Assembly: GCA_016806645.1 (NCBI GenBank)
Contig: JACSYO010001640.1
Span: 934,001-998,000 of the forward strand
Length of the DNA stretch: 64,000 nucleotides
Origin: Ophiodon elongatus
Taxonomy: Eukaryota; Chordata; Actinopteri; Perciformes; Hexagrammidae
Reading direction: 5' to 3'
Below, in pieces: positions 1-10,468 of the stretch (position 1 is the first letter of the stretch; each line of letters opens with the position of its first letter). A model generated the notes under the pieces. It did no database searches. It had not been told where the DNA came from and worked only from the letters and a program-made list of their open reading frames with translations. Both the position numbers and the translations under genes were made by a program.

Positions 1-1180
1 TTATTTTTTTCCCACATTGTCTCAAAGCACACCTTGGGGTGCCTTACAATTTAAATATATGTCAAAGATTGATCCACACATTGTGATGGGTAGAGTGAGC
101 TGCTTCAATAAAGAAAACCTGCTTTCACCATTTGTTTTTGTCTTAAAGTTTTTCAAACCACGATCTAGGCGTCTGTCGATACATTTCTATTAATTTAACT
201 ATACCCAACATGACTTTGATTTTATGTACAAGAGTGAGGTCACATATCGAACCCCTACGATACCTCTGAGAAATAATTACTAAGCAAATATTCATAAAAA
301 TAATTTTATCGATAAAATGCATGTTCACAGTCAGTCTCTGAATGTGATACTGATTATTCAGATATAAAGAACATGAGCTTCATTCTGAACTGTTTTCTGG
401 TCACATCTTTGTCTTCTGCCTCAGCTGCTGGAGAGAGGTACTTGATGTTTCCTGTGTTGGTTGTGAGGAAGTCAAGAGTCCTTCACCCATTGATATAACA
501 GGCCTGCTACAATCAATTGTTGGTATTGAATCCTACTCTGAAATAACTAAAAACACAAAGACCTTTGGAAACAATACCTAATAATGTAGGAAGAGGGTCC
601 ACGCCTAAAGGCCCAACTACTAATGATTTTGAGCCCTCAACAGTGTCTTCTGGTATTCACTTAGCAAATGGAGACGTCTCAGGTGTCATTTCGTGACCTT
701 AATGTGAACTTTCAGTCACGTGGATACTTATAGGTCATTGACCAAGAGCAAGGGGACAGCCAAAGGAAAATCGAGGAGGCGATCCTTAGACAAAGAGGGG
801 TCATGTGACGAGTTAAGTAAATTTGTATTTGCATCGTGGCAACTTAGACACTTTTCACATAGAGCAGGTCTAGGCCGTACTCTATTTCCAGAGACTGACC
901 ACTCTCCCAGCAAGCAGTGCGACTCCTTAGCATGTGACCACAGGATCCCGTTTAGGTGACATGACACCTTTATCAGCTCCAGTTGCTGAATGAAGACCAC
1001 GCGATGCAGTTGAAATCTCTAAAATATTAACGGGACCTGTGACCTTAGATTGTTTTTCACACCATGATCAGTGTTTGCTTTTAGGACTTCTCAAGACTCG
1101 CCGATACCGATTGATTGATAGTTTGTTTTACAATAATCACACATTACATCGAAGCATGGATTCTTAAACTTTGTGATAAT
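1..1180. other. Left flank, no gene recognised
   Basis: Six-frame reading gives only short open frames (under 95 codons) with no domain, repeat or splice logic. In human the next gene beyond CMC2 is CDYL2, but no chromodomain or crotonase-like exon was seen here. At 1471-1493 a short duplication (cagagtactg repeated) is present just right of this stretch. Confidence 0.4.
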
Positions 1181-1185
1181 TTTAC

Positions 1186-1191
1186 TTTATT
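1186..1191 (-). terminator. Possible poly(A) signal for cmc2
   Basis: AATAAA is read on the minus strand about 730 bases downstream of the cmc2 stop. No closer canonical hexamer stood out on that strand. The real 3' end could use a variant hexamer nearer the stop. Confidence 0.3.
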
Positions 1192-1923
1192 AAAAAGCAA
1201 TTCAATACAATTCAAATAAACTTTCAAACATCAATGAGTGTGTTCAATATGCATGCCCATGGGTGCATGTTTACTTTGAGAGTAAAACACAGCCACTGGC
1301 CATCCTGTTTTGGGTCTTTCTTACATGAATCTCTGATAACCTGAAATTGACTCTCCCCGTTTCCATGAATAAAACAGCCACCAGAATATTCCTGATGTGT
1401 CCTGCCAACATAAACAATGTTTGATGAAAAGATTCTGCCAGCAGCTACACTTATGTCTTTGATGGAGCTGCAGAGTACTGCAGAGTACTGCAGAGGGGGA
1501 ATACATGATGATCCCCAACAGCAATCTTTGATCCAAAGTACTAGATGCTGTTGTTCTTATGTAATCCTAAAATGTTCTCGTAACGCTGAGAGTTTTAGTC
1601 CTTGCAGGTGATAAAAGGAGGGCTCACGCAACAGTGGGAGTAAGATATACATCTTGACCATGATGGTAATTGATCTCAACATTTAAATAACCTTGCCTCT
1701 TACTCATTCAATCAAATAAAATCAAAAGTACTTGAACTACCAACAGAGACTTGAGATTTTTCAACAGTAATACAATCCACACTCCTCCATCACCAAAGAG
1801 ACAGAAGTCATAACCATTCCTCTGTCTTGAGATAAAAAACACCAGGGGAGGCATGTTACAGTGTCATTCCTAATTCAATGTCCCGTTATCTGAATAGTGG
1901 CAGAGTTGCAGTAAAGCTGTCCT

Positions 1924-2359
1924 TCAGAGTTGCTCCTTGGGGCTTCCTTTCAGCTTCCGTTTCATCTCTTGTGCATGCAGCTTGCTGCGCTCCCGCTTTT
2001 CCAGTCTCTGTTGGAATAGTGAAGAAACAAGGAAATATGGATTAAAGGAGCATTTTTAAAAAAAGAAAACCAAAGCTCAAAAGTCAGAGACCGTGTTGCA
2101 TAAAAGATAACGGACAGACCTCTTTCTTTAGGCACTGACGCATGACGCGGTCCGCATCGTTACACGTGCCAAAGAACTTCATGACATTGTGCTGCGGGTG
2201 AGATGAAACAAGATGTACATTGCTTTGTCTTCTACATATGAAGAACACAGCAATAAAATGATTTAGCGCGTGACATACCTCCGTGTGGCACTGCATCAGT
2301 TGAGTTATAAATACATTACACTCGTCTGTGTGGAGGTGAGGCGACAGGTCAGGATGCAT
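1924..2359 (-). CDS. cmc2: COX assembly mitochondrial protein 2 homologue (CMC2), three coding exons, complete
   Basis: CMC2 is a small twin CX9C protein of the mitochondrial intermembrane space, linked to cytochrome c oxidase assembly. Coding exons on the minus strand are 2359-2279 (27 codons), 2191-2120 (24 codons) and 2007-1924 (27 codons plus TGA), all in phase 0 with GT donors and AG acceptors. The 78-residue product is close to the human length of 79. It starts MHPDLSPHLHTDECN, nearly identical to human CMC2. Two CX9C motifs are visible, C14-x9-C24 in exon 1 and a second pair in exon 2 (TCNDADRVMRQC), which in the family form two disulfides in a helical hairpin. The last exon is lysine/arginine rich (RLEKRERSK) and differs more from human. 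An acceptor (ctcag at 2366-2361 on the minus strand) directly precedes the ATG, so a noncoding 5' exon is expected upstream. It lies head-to-head with cenpn, as in human. Confidence 0.93.
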
Positions 2360-2873
2360 GCTGAGTTAAGGGCTTACTGTACCACTGCGGCAATACTGAA
2401 AATCCACAAACGAGAAGAGCACTGAGTTGATAGTAACTGTTGAATATTACTGGAAGAGATGATATTTGGCGGCAACATATTTGAAAGTTTGCCTTTAAAA
2501 CACAGTTTTGCTTCCATCTGTGTTGCACTTTTCCATTACTTTGTAATATGCAGAACATATTGAGGCTGCAAGAAATGGTTATTTTCATTATAGTTTTGGT
2601 CTATCAAAAGTCTCTTTACAAGATTTCCCAGATGAGAGCTAAAGGTTACATCTTCAAACTGCTTGTTTTTCCTGGCTAGTAGTCCAAAATCCCAACAGTG
2701 TTATAAAAACAAGTCAAAGCAGGATCTATTCTCATATCTGGAACCAGTGGCTGTGTTTGTTTGATAGATTGCTTTAAAACAGTTAATTCATTTTAACAAA
2801 ATGATAGGTTGACTATTTTTTTTTTCAGCGCTGCTTTATATACAACATGTCAACTGAGCATTGCTGCACTTAG

Positions 2874-2945
2874 AAAAGGACATGTTTTCCTAAAGGACAT
2901 GTTTCCTAAAGGACATGTTTCCTAAAGGACATGTTTCCTAAAGGA
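2874..2945. repeat. Tandem repeat, about 16-bp unit, four copies, each with a p53-type half-site
   Basis: The unit aaaggacatgtttcct is repeated about four times, the first copy one base longer. Each copy carries GGACATGTTT, which fits the p53-family half-site consensus RRRCWWGYYY, at 2878, 2895, 2911 and 2927. It lies upstream of the cmc2 coding exons, probably in the 5' intron. Confidence 0.8.
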
Positions 2946-3099
2946 TACTCATGCCTCCCCACCCCTCTCCTTCCTGAGCTGTCATTGAGCTGATGGGGAT
3001 TGTTTTGTTTCTCCGGTGGACACTTACCTGCAAACACACAGAGGCAGAATGAGAGGGAGGGCACACAACAGTGTGAAAAACCAACGCTACCTGCTTTCA

Positions 3100-3710
3100 C
3101 CTTGAACCCTCTGGAATAATGGAAACAAAACAGCCTTCACGAGAAGACACTGGGTTAACGCTCGCTTGAATAGACCACGAGGTTTTGTCACCGAGTTCAG
3201 TCCGGACACGGAATAATACTGTTAATTTGCTCAAAACTGAGCGAAACATGCAGTAAATATACTAGTTTGATGACAGTGTGCACGGTGATGCCCTTACCGG
3301 TTGCAAGCCTGTGTCATTTGAGAAGTTGTTCAGCAAACCTCGGTGAAACGTCACGTTAGCACGCGGACTGCTAAGAAGACGTCAGTCGGTTCAATTCATG
3401 CGACCGTTGAGGAACTACGGTTTCATCGACTTCCCTGGAGAACAACGACGCAGGTTACTATAACTCCTTTAACAAATTATGGCCTTTTACTGATATGAAC
3501 GTAACCTACAATAACAGCAGGAACCAACGGGACACGCTGCCTGCTTTCGTAACTCTTGACGGAGTGAGTGACATCGGTAAACAGCAAATCGCCATCCGCC
3601 TTTTTTACTTGTCCACCAATGGCGTGCGTTCTTCTCACAAAGGGGCGGGGCAGTTGATGACGGAGGTTTACGGAAGAGGCAAGATGGTTCTCCGTAACGT
3701 ACTTCTGGTT
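3100..3710. promoter_or_regulatory. Probable cmc2 promoter and noncoding first exon region
   Basis: This stretch is richer in CpG than its surroundings. It contains a CCAAT box (3616-3620), a GC box ggggcggggc (3642-3651), an ETS-like CGGAAG and a YY1-like AAGATGG shortly after. Because coding exon 1 of cmc2 is preceded by an acceptor, a noncoding first exon must lie upstream, and this is the best candidate. The exact start and the direction of transcription cannot be fixed from sequence alone. Confidence 0.45.
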
Positions 3711-4059
3711 TTGCTTATGGATGCGCTTAACTTTAGACAGTCGTTACAACCGTATAGTGCTGTTGTGACAACGTTATACAGTGTGAATCTTGTCTTATTT
3801 TAATCAAAGGCCATATTATGGCTGATGTCAGTTATGGACATTAATGCTTGATTTGCATGATTCCACTAAATGTTGCTTTTGCGTCTCAAGAGCTTTTCGG
3901 ATGTGTTTCAGTCCTGTGGACAAAGAGTCCAGTATAACCTTAACTTACCTAACAAATGGGTTTCATGGTGACTGGAGTGTGTGGATCATATGAGACAAAG
4001 AGAAGCAGCAAAGAAAATGTACAATTATATATATATAAGTATCTTAACAATGGTTAAAT

Positions 4060-4655
4060 ATAAAGGGAAGGATATAGTCTCAATTACTTTACTTTAATAT
4101 ATAGTTCCTAGTTACTTTTTAATAAGATTGATAAAGAAAAGTGATGTCCCCTCTCAACTTCTCACATGGTTTAATTCAAAATAACGGTGCAAATTATCCA
4201 AATTACTGAAAGTCCAAAAAAGTGAAAACAGATTTGTGTATCAGGACTGTGTTTTTTTTTCTCCTTTCCTGTCCCATTAATGATCTCACAATCCCTCAGA
4301 TGTATCTTGTCACCTTTTGGAGGGGACCCGACCCCAAGTTTTGGAACTACTTACCTAACTCCTAACTCTATTTAAAAAATATTATTATTATATATAAAAA
4401 TGTGTTCCACCTCGACCAGCTACAGCAGTACAATGCTTTAATACATTAGTTTTAACAATCTTATGACAGAGGGGAAAAGTTACTGAAGAAACAGTACTTA
4501 TATTTGATACTTTAAGTAGCCTAGATTTATATATATACTTGTGTACTTTTAGTTAAGTAGGATTTGAAATGCAGGCATTGTATAGTAGTAAATACCTTTA
4601 AATTGTTGTATTGGGGCTTTTTTGTAAAGGGTCTTTAATACTTCTTCCGCCACTG
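4060..4655. mobile_element. Degenerate hAT-like interspersed repeat upstream of cenpn
   Basis: The right end reads as the reverse complement of CAGTGGCGGAAGAAGTATT, resembling the CAGTGGTGGAA...AAGTA terminal sequence of an abundant teleost hAT-type nonautonomous repeat. The body is full of tactttaagta / acttttagttaagta stretches, also typical of it. The left end and target-site duplication were not found, so the left limit is approximate. It stops about 255 bases before the cenpn start codon. Confidence 0.5.
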
Positions 4656-4775
4656 TGCAGTTGGTAATTGTAAGTCATCGTACCAGCAGCGACAGTGGTA
4701 GGTGTACTACCACCCCAACGCAGCAGGGGGCGCTCAAGGGAGCAGGAAGCGCGTCAGAGTGTATGTCAACATTTG

Positions 4776-4780
4776 ATTGG
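4776..4780 (-). promoter_or_regulatory. Inverted CCAAT box in the cenpn proximal promoter
   Basis: ATTGG within tttgattggtcc lies about 135 bases upstream of the cenpn ATG, in a CpG-containing stretch with no TATA box. NF-Y sites of this kind are typical of cell-cycle genes. Function is inferred from position only. Confidence 0.45.
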
Positions 4781-4911
4781 TCCATTCGCGTGCTCTTCTT
4801 CTGTCGGCGGTTTGTTTGGATTGTGCTCCTTGCTGCTACGGTGCAAGGCGGTTTAATTCAAATCTCCCCGTACAACTGCTGAGCTCGATATCGTGACTCC
4901 CCGGGGTGAGA

Positions 4912-7900
4912 ATGGACGAAGCTACCAAACGTGTCCTGCAGCGGCTCATAAGACGGGTCCCGTCTCAGACGCTGAGAGAAACGCTGGACAAGTGGGGCCG
5001 TCTGACTCGGGAGCAGCAGAAGTCCATGGACTTTACTCAGTCCAAATGGGCGTTAACGGAGAAGCTGCTGGCCATCTTTGAGGTAAACAACGTACGAGTT
5101 GTTGTAGTCAATGAAACATTGTAAAAATAACCTAAATAGCAGCACGTTCCTTATTTAAAATGCTTACTGAAGAAGTAGGGCGTGACATCCATTGTTGTAC
5201 ACACCGTTTAATGTCACCCCACTTGAGACTAACACACACTCCTCAATGCTTTTCAAGAGGAATCAATCTGTATTTAGCTGGCGTTGGTCTGTGTTTCTTC
5301 TCCCTTTTAAACATCGTTATTTGTAACGTTTCAGGAAAACCAGTTGGCAATGAAACACCTCACAGAGCTCGAGATGATACGTGAGTCATGTGAAACGATC
5401 TACTTCAATTTCAATTCCTCTGTCCTGGGACCTCTCATCGGTTCAGGAAAAACTCCCCCTACTCATTAGTCTAATCATGCCATGCCAATCCAATAACGCT
5501 TCTGTGTCCCTCTGTCTCTCAGATGTCCTTGACAATCCAGACCAGGGGATGTGGTACGCCTTCCAGCTCCTGGACCCTGAAGGTATGTTAAGATACTTGT
5601 ACTGTGGAGGGCTGAACATGCAGCTGGTGGTGGGATCAGGGTTTTCTCTCTGGTTGACAGTTTGGTAACTTCAATCAGTCAAATATCCTTCTGGTGTCTG
5701 GATCATCGTGTTTTCTTCTTTTTACACTTCTAAAATAAGGTTAACATGTTTGCACTTTGTATGGTCTTGTCACAACATATATTCTCTTTGTTCCAGGTAA
5801 TTGCAAACTGTTATGATGAAGTTGAGTTTCCTATTGCTTATTATTACTTATTGTCCCTTTTTTTTAATGTCTCTTTTTTTTTTTTTTTCAGATGATGCTC
5901 ACTCTGTTGAGCTGACGCAGTTCAAGGAACAATTTAAATCCCACCTCAGAGAGCTTGTGAGAAATGTAAGCCAGATATTCTCCCCCACACAAGTTATTAA
6001 TTACATTGTTGCATCATTGATACACATTGTTTGGGCTTCTCTGTGTTTAACATCCTATATTAAAAGTATACTTTTGGCATTGCATTCAAGGTGTCTGTCA
6101 AAATAAAGAAGCACACAGATGAAGCTGTATGGATTCGTATTGCATGGGGAGACGCCTTCTCTCGACCCAACCACCTGAAACCAACTTATGTCGTTCACTA
6201 TCTTCAAAGCCCTTACGTCTTTGTGACCAGCCTGACTTCAAAGCAAAAGCCCATGTTATCCCAGGTGAAGATTGAGTTTCATGTTCAATCCATGACATTG
6301 TTCGTACAGTTGCCAGGTCGCAGTTTTTTTCATTTTAAGTATGTGATGTACTTTGCAGGCCTTGGTTCTGTCCACCAGATATCAAGCTATCAAGGACGCT
6401 AACCTCAGTGGACGGAAACTCACTGCCATCAGGGACCTTCTGATGAGGAAATATCAACAGGTAGGCTTTTCTAACTACAACCACCCTACAAAGCTCTGTA
6501 TGCCCCGTCTCCCCCACTTAATCAAAGATGGCTGACAGGCATTGAAGTGTTTATAATTGTCCCGTTACTGAGCTCTGCCATCATTTACCGAAGAGTTTCG
6601 GATTTTGGAGTAAATTTATCGTGATAATCTTACTGACCTCAATGTCCACCTGTTGGGGAAGAATGTAAGTTTCCATGTTCACCTTTTATGAACCATAACT
6701 ACACTTTCATATTTTCCTTTTTGTAGTAGAAGCTTGATTTGTTCACAAAATGTTTACAATTCTAACGATGAATTGTGAAAAGCATCACACAGTGTTGTCA
6801 TCCCTGTTGGCCATTAAACAGGAGACAAAGGTGTTACAGTACATCTCTATTGTAAACATCAATCATGTTGCCAAACTACTTCCTGGTTCAGGTTTGACCT
6901 TTGCACATGCAAATTATCTTTGCTTACATAATGGGACAGTTCGTATCCACTGAACAATTATTTTAACCCATGAGAGTTTTCTTGTAAAAAGCCCAACTGT
7001 GGAAGATGGTTTGCAAAAAGATTGATCTGATGATTTATATTGTAAACTTTGTTTTTGCTTTTTGTTTCTAGGTGTTTCCCACCAAGTATCCAAGTCCTCT
7101 TCCAGAAAATAATCAAACTATCTCAAGTATGTTAATCAAATCATTTGATCTGAGCAAAGTTGCTTTAATATTTTGTATAGTATCACACATACTTAAACAG
7201 TTTATTTTACCCTATTGTATTTGGCCTTAATGTGTTCCTCTGGAAGAATTCAGCATTGTGATTCAGTTTATTTGTCTTTCGTCCTTTTTACAGATCCGCA
7301 CATAGAAAAAGAACAAGCTGAGCCTGAAGCCAACAGACTTCAAATGGCCTGTGAGGCCTTCGGTGGTGGGATGTTACCTCAGCTACAGTCGGCAGTTTAC
7401 AAGGTATCCAGAGGCATGCTTGTGTTTTGATAATACTGAGTCTCAGCCTTTCAGTTGTAACAGTTGGGTATCAAAGTCAAAGAAACAAAGGGCATAAGTT
7501 GCTGTCTCACTATATCAGTTCAAAAATGGGGGGGGGTCAGTATCACTCTGTGCTGTGATCATCTTATGTTTTCTGTACTTTCCTCAGCTGGAGACAAAAT
7601 TCAGAGACCACTCCAACCAGACCATGACAGAGCGGGATGAACCCTTCAAATGTGTTGTCAAATTTGCAAGCACTAACCTCCTGGAGTCACTCAGACACTG
7701 TGCATCTTCAGGTATCAATAATGTGTTAGCCAGAACCACATGTGTTTTAGCAAGGCAACAATACTTAGATTGTAACTCAGTAAAACAAGTAAGGAATGTT
7801 TTATAATCCTGGCATTTCCATAAGTGACCACAGGAGGGCACACACACAAACACAAACACACACACACACACACACACACACTCTACACTAGAGGAAATAT

Positions 7901-8217
7901 CCTCACTGTAATGCTCTTGTAATATTATCCATCCTGAATATGTCACAGTCAGTGGATTCAAAGTGTTTTACCCCACTGTCCCTGGATTATTTGTGACATT
8001 TTTAACCATGCCAACGAAAGCATAAACGTTTGTAATTTTTTTCTTTTCAGTACGTTCAACTAATTTGAATGTTTTTTGTTTTTTTATGTATTTCACAGGA
8101 ATTGCCTCCACCCCTGTCACACCTTTGCTCTCGTGTATCCCCCTAAAAGGAAGAAATTATTTTGTCATCACAGACAATGGCCCTGGTCCCTCACAAATGC
8201 GCCAACCACAGAACTGA
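4912..8217 (+). CDS. cenpn: Centromere protein N, ten exons, complete
   Basis: CENP-N is the inner-kinetochore protein of the CCAN that reads CENP-A nucleosomes and pairs with CENP-L. Exons are 4912-5082, 5335-5380, 5523-5582, 5892-5965, 6091-6264, 6359-6460, 7072-7126, 7294-7403, 7588-7711 and 8099-8217. All junctions are GT-AG and phases agree throughout, giving 344 residues against 339 in human. The N-terminal pyrin-like part begins MDEATKRVLQRLIRRVP. The strongest match is exon 5 (EAVWIRIAWG ... KPTYVVHYLQSPY), close to human AVWIRIAWG ... KPTYVVYYSQTPY. Exon 9 carries LETKFRD and EPFKCVVKF, as in the human CENP-L-binding half, and the last exon has TPLLSCIPLKGRNYF. The ATG at 4912 is chosen because MDE is the family start. 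Residue 7 is Arg where human has Glu. Next to cmc2 and atmin, as in human. Confidence 0.95.
7839..7881. repeat. CA microsatellite in the last cenpn intron
   Basis: A mostly pure (CA)n run with two aaacac interruptions lies in the 387-base intron between cenpn exons 9 and 10. Confidence 0.9.
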
Positions 8218-8443
8218 TGACCGACAGGCCCTCGATTTAAAGGATTCACAGTGTGGCCTGCCATGTCGAGTCCACCCGTGGTTTGCTTTTTATCATTTCA
8301 TTCCATTCCTTGTTCAAGACCACGTCTATGTGCTTACATTTGCAAACATGTCCGTATTTGGCAATAGATAATTGTCATTTTAGCATTTGTTGGTGTTTGT
8401 GGCAGAATGTTACTGCCATGAAATGTTTTATTTGTACAAATTG

Positions 8444-8449
8444 AATATA
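8444..8449 (+). terminator. Possible variant poly(A) signal for cenpn
   Basis: AATATA sits about 230 bases after the stop and is followed by T-rich sequence. No canonical AATAAA is nearer. Weak call. Confidence 0.3.
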
Positions 8450-10300
8450 TAAACAGGATTTTTAATATTCTTGTATTTTCCTCATGTCATTTCATCACCC
8501 ACACACATTTTACAAGTCTGTCTTAAAACAATAGTTGGATGTCCATACATACATTTAAAGAGTTTATGGTTTCTCCTGTCAATACTGCCAGCGAAGTGAT
8601 CCCTTCCCAACAACTACACTGTACAGTCCACAGTCCTCGTTCTGCTCTAAAATGTATTTGTAAAAAAAATATAGTCTTTGTAGTCCAATAGTCCCTCCTT
8701 TTCCACCCACTATGATCCCTTCATGGGCTATCCAGTCAATCTGTGATACCACACAAATGTGAAAAAACACAAGAATTAAAACTTTTTAACATAAATTTAC
8801 ATTCAATACAGATCATTTCATAAAGAAGAAATCCTATACTTTTAGTTATAAGAATTATAACCTAGACATGTAGTAAGTGTGACAGTTTATGGTGGACAAG
8901 CTATGTAATGGCAATACTGTTTCTAAATTACTCCCGGCATCTCTGCACTGCTATTTCTTATTATTTGGAGGTATAACTAATATATCTGTGACTAGCGAAT
9001 ATTGGCTAATAATTTAAGCTCAGGCAGTGTGTTGTTCGGGCTCTTCATAAAAACTCTCCAGTTCCTCTTTTAGAGCTTGGCTATGGAATAGGTAAACTGG
9101 ATAGTTTTGTATTTGTTTCGTCATCAGCTACAGCCCATAATAGCCTGTGTATCAGTTTGCACAATTAAAGCCTAAGTTTTCTGTGTGAGATGAAACTCTT
9201 AACCAACACTCATGGTTGGAGTAAGGAGAAATGTTTCGCTTTTAAATGCACTCTTCCAGCTTAAAACATAGACTGTGTATAAAGTAACGTAAACAAAATA
9301 ATACTACACAGACACAGGTACATATTTATAGTACATTATTATAAATGTTATTTGTATAGCGCTTTAAAAAGGTACTCAAAGGCACTTTACATGGTAAAGA
9401 CAAACAATAAAAGGAACTAGAAAATTTTGCAAGAAATGCTGACAGTGTGGCTGCTACTGCCGTAAGACGTTGCATTATTTATACACCAACATCACCAGTA
9501 GTAAGATGTGTTATTGTTATTTTGAGATATCACTCGTCTCATTTCAGTATTCGAGATACATACTCTTGGACGGGAGCGAAAGCTCCTTTCATTTCTGTAC
9601 TTGTGATGGACAGTCTTGAACTTGAGAGCAGCTATTGCTTCATAGACACAGGTCACTGGTTACCATGGTGATTGGGGCACCAGGTTGAAGGGGCAGACTA
9701 GATCTTAAGACTGGACTTATTTTCTGAAGGCAAGTTGTTTGGAAAAATTACTAAATATTGTTCAAGCTCCTCTCCACTCTTGCGGTGACCTCACCACTCT
9801 AGGTCTGAACATTACACGCAATACACACCCATTATAAAATCTGAAAGGTCCCAAAATCTTCCTGAAACTAGAACAATGATTACGATGAAAAAATGTTATG
9901 AAAACAGTGCTAGCTATCAAACATCCGGGTGCTCCCACATTCATAAATATGAACAATAAACATGTCTGAGAAACTTGATTAGCTGATCTTGACACAGGAA
10001 AAGTCAGACTAGCCTACCTTCAGTAAAAAAAACTGAAAATGAATATGCGCATTGGAATTAAAAAAAAAATTAAAAAAATGGGGAAAATCTATTGCGAGAT
10101 ATATTATGCAAGTAAAATTTAAAAAAGTGTAAAATTGCCATTTTGAATGAAAATATCTTCCTCGAGAGGAGGACCAGCATGTTTATATTTGACCTTTTGC
10201 TCTCTGTTATTTTATGAGATATGTAACTTCTGTACGGAAGAAGCCCGCAGGATTTTAGTCAGTGCGCTGTGCACAAGGCTTTACAGCCTGAATAACATCA
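8450..10300. other. Intergenic spacer between cenpn and atmin
   Basis: AT-rich DNA without a convincing exon on either strand. It contains one L2-like repeat tail (9336-9412). The final part, 10030-10150, is very A-rich. Open frames of up to 77 codons here look random. Confidence 0.5.
9336..9412. repeat. Fragment of a teleost L2/SINE-type 3' tail
   Basis: The stretch ttatttgtatagcgcttt followed by ggtactcaaaggcactttac resembles the conserved tail shared by many fish L2-like LINEs and their SINEs. Only this tail is recognisable. Confidence 0.5.
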
Positions 10301-10468
10301 TAAATATAAAATGATACCGGATATGACGCGGGCTCAGCTGTTCCGAACGTCCCAGCCCTCTGAGCGAAGCAGCCTTTCAGACAAAGCTGAGGGACAGAAT
10401 CTACCCCTCATCCAATGCCGCTCCTGGGGTTCTCTGGCAAACACACATCGGACTGTCAACACAGAAAC

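Noticed and set aside
3495..3803. 102-codon open frame between cmc2 and cenpn
   Set aside because: It overlaps the CpG-rich promoter-like block, has no recognisable domain, and the sequence is explained by promoter motifs.
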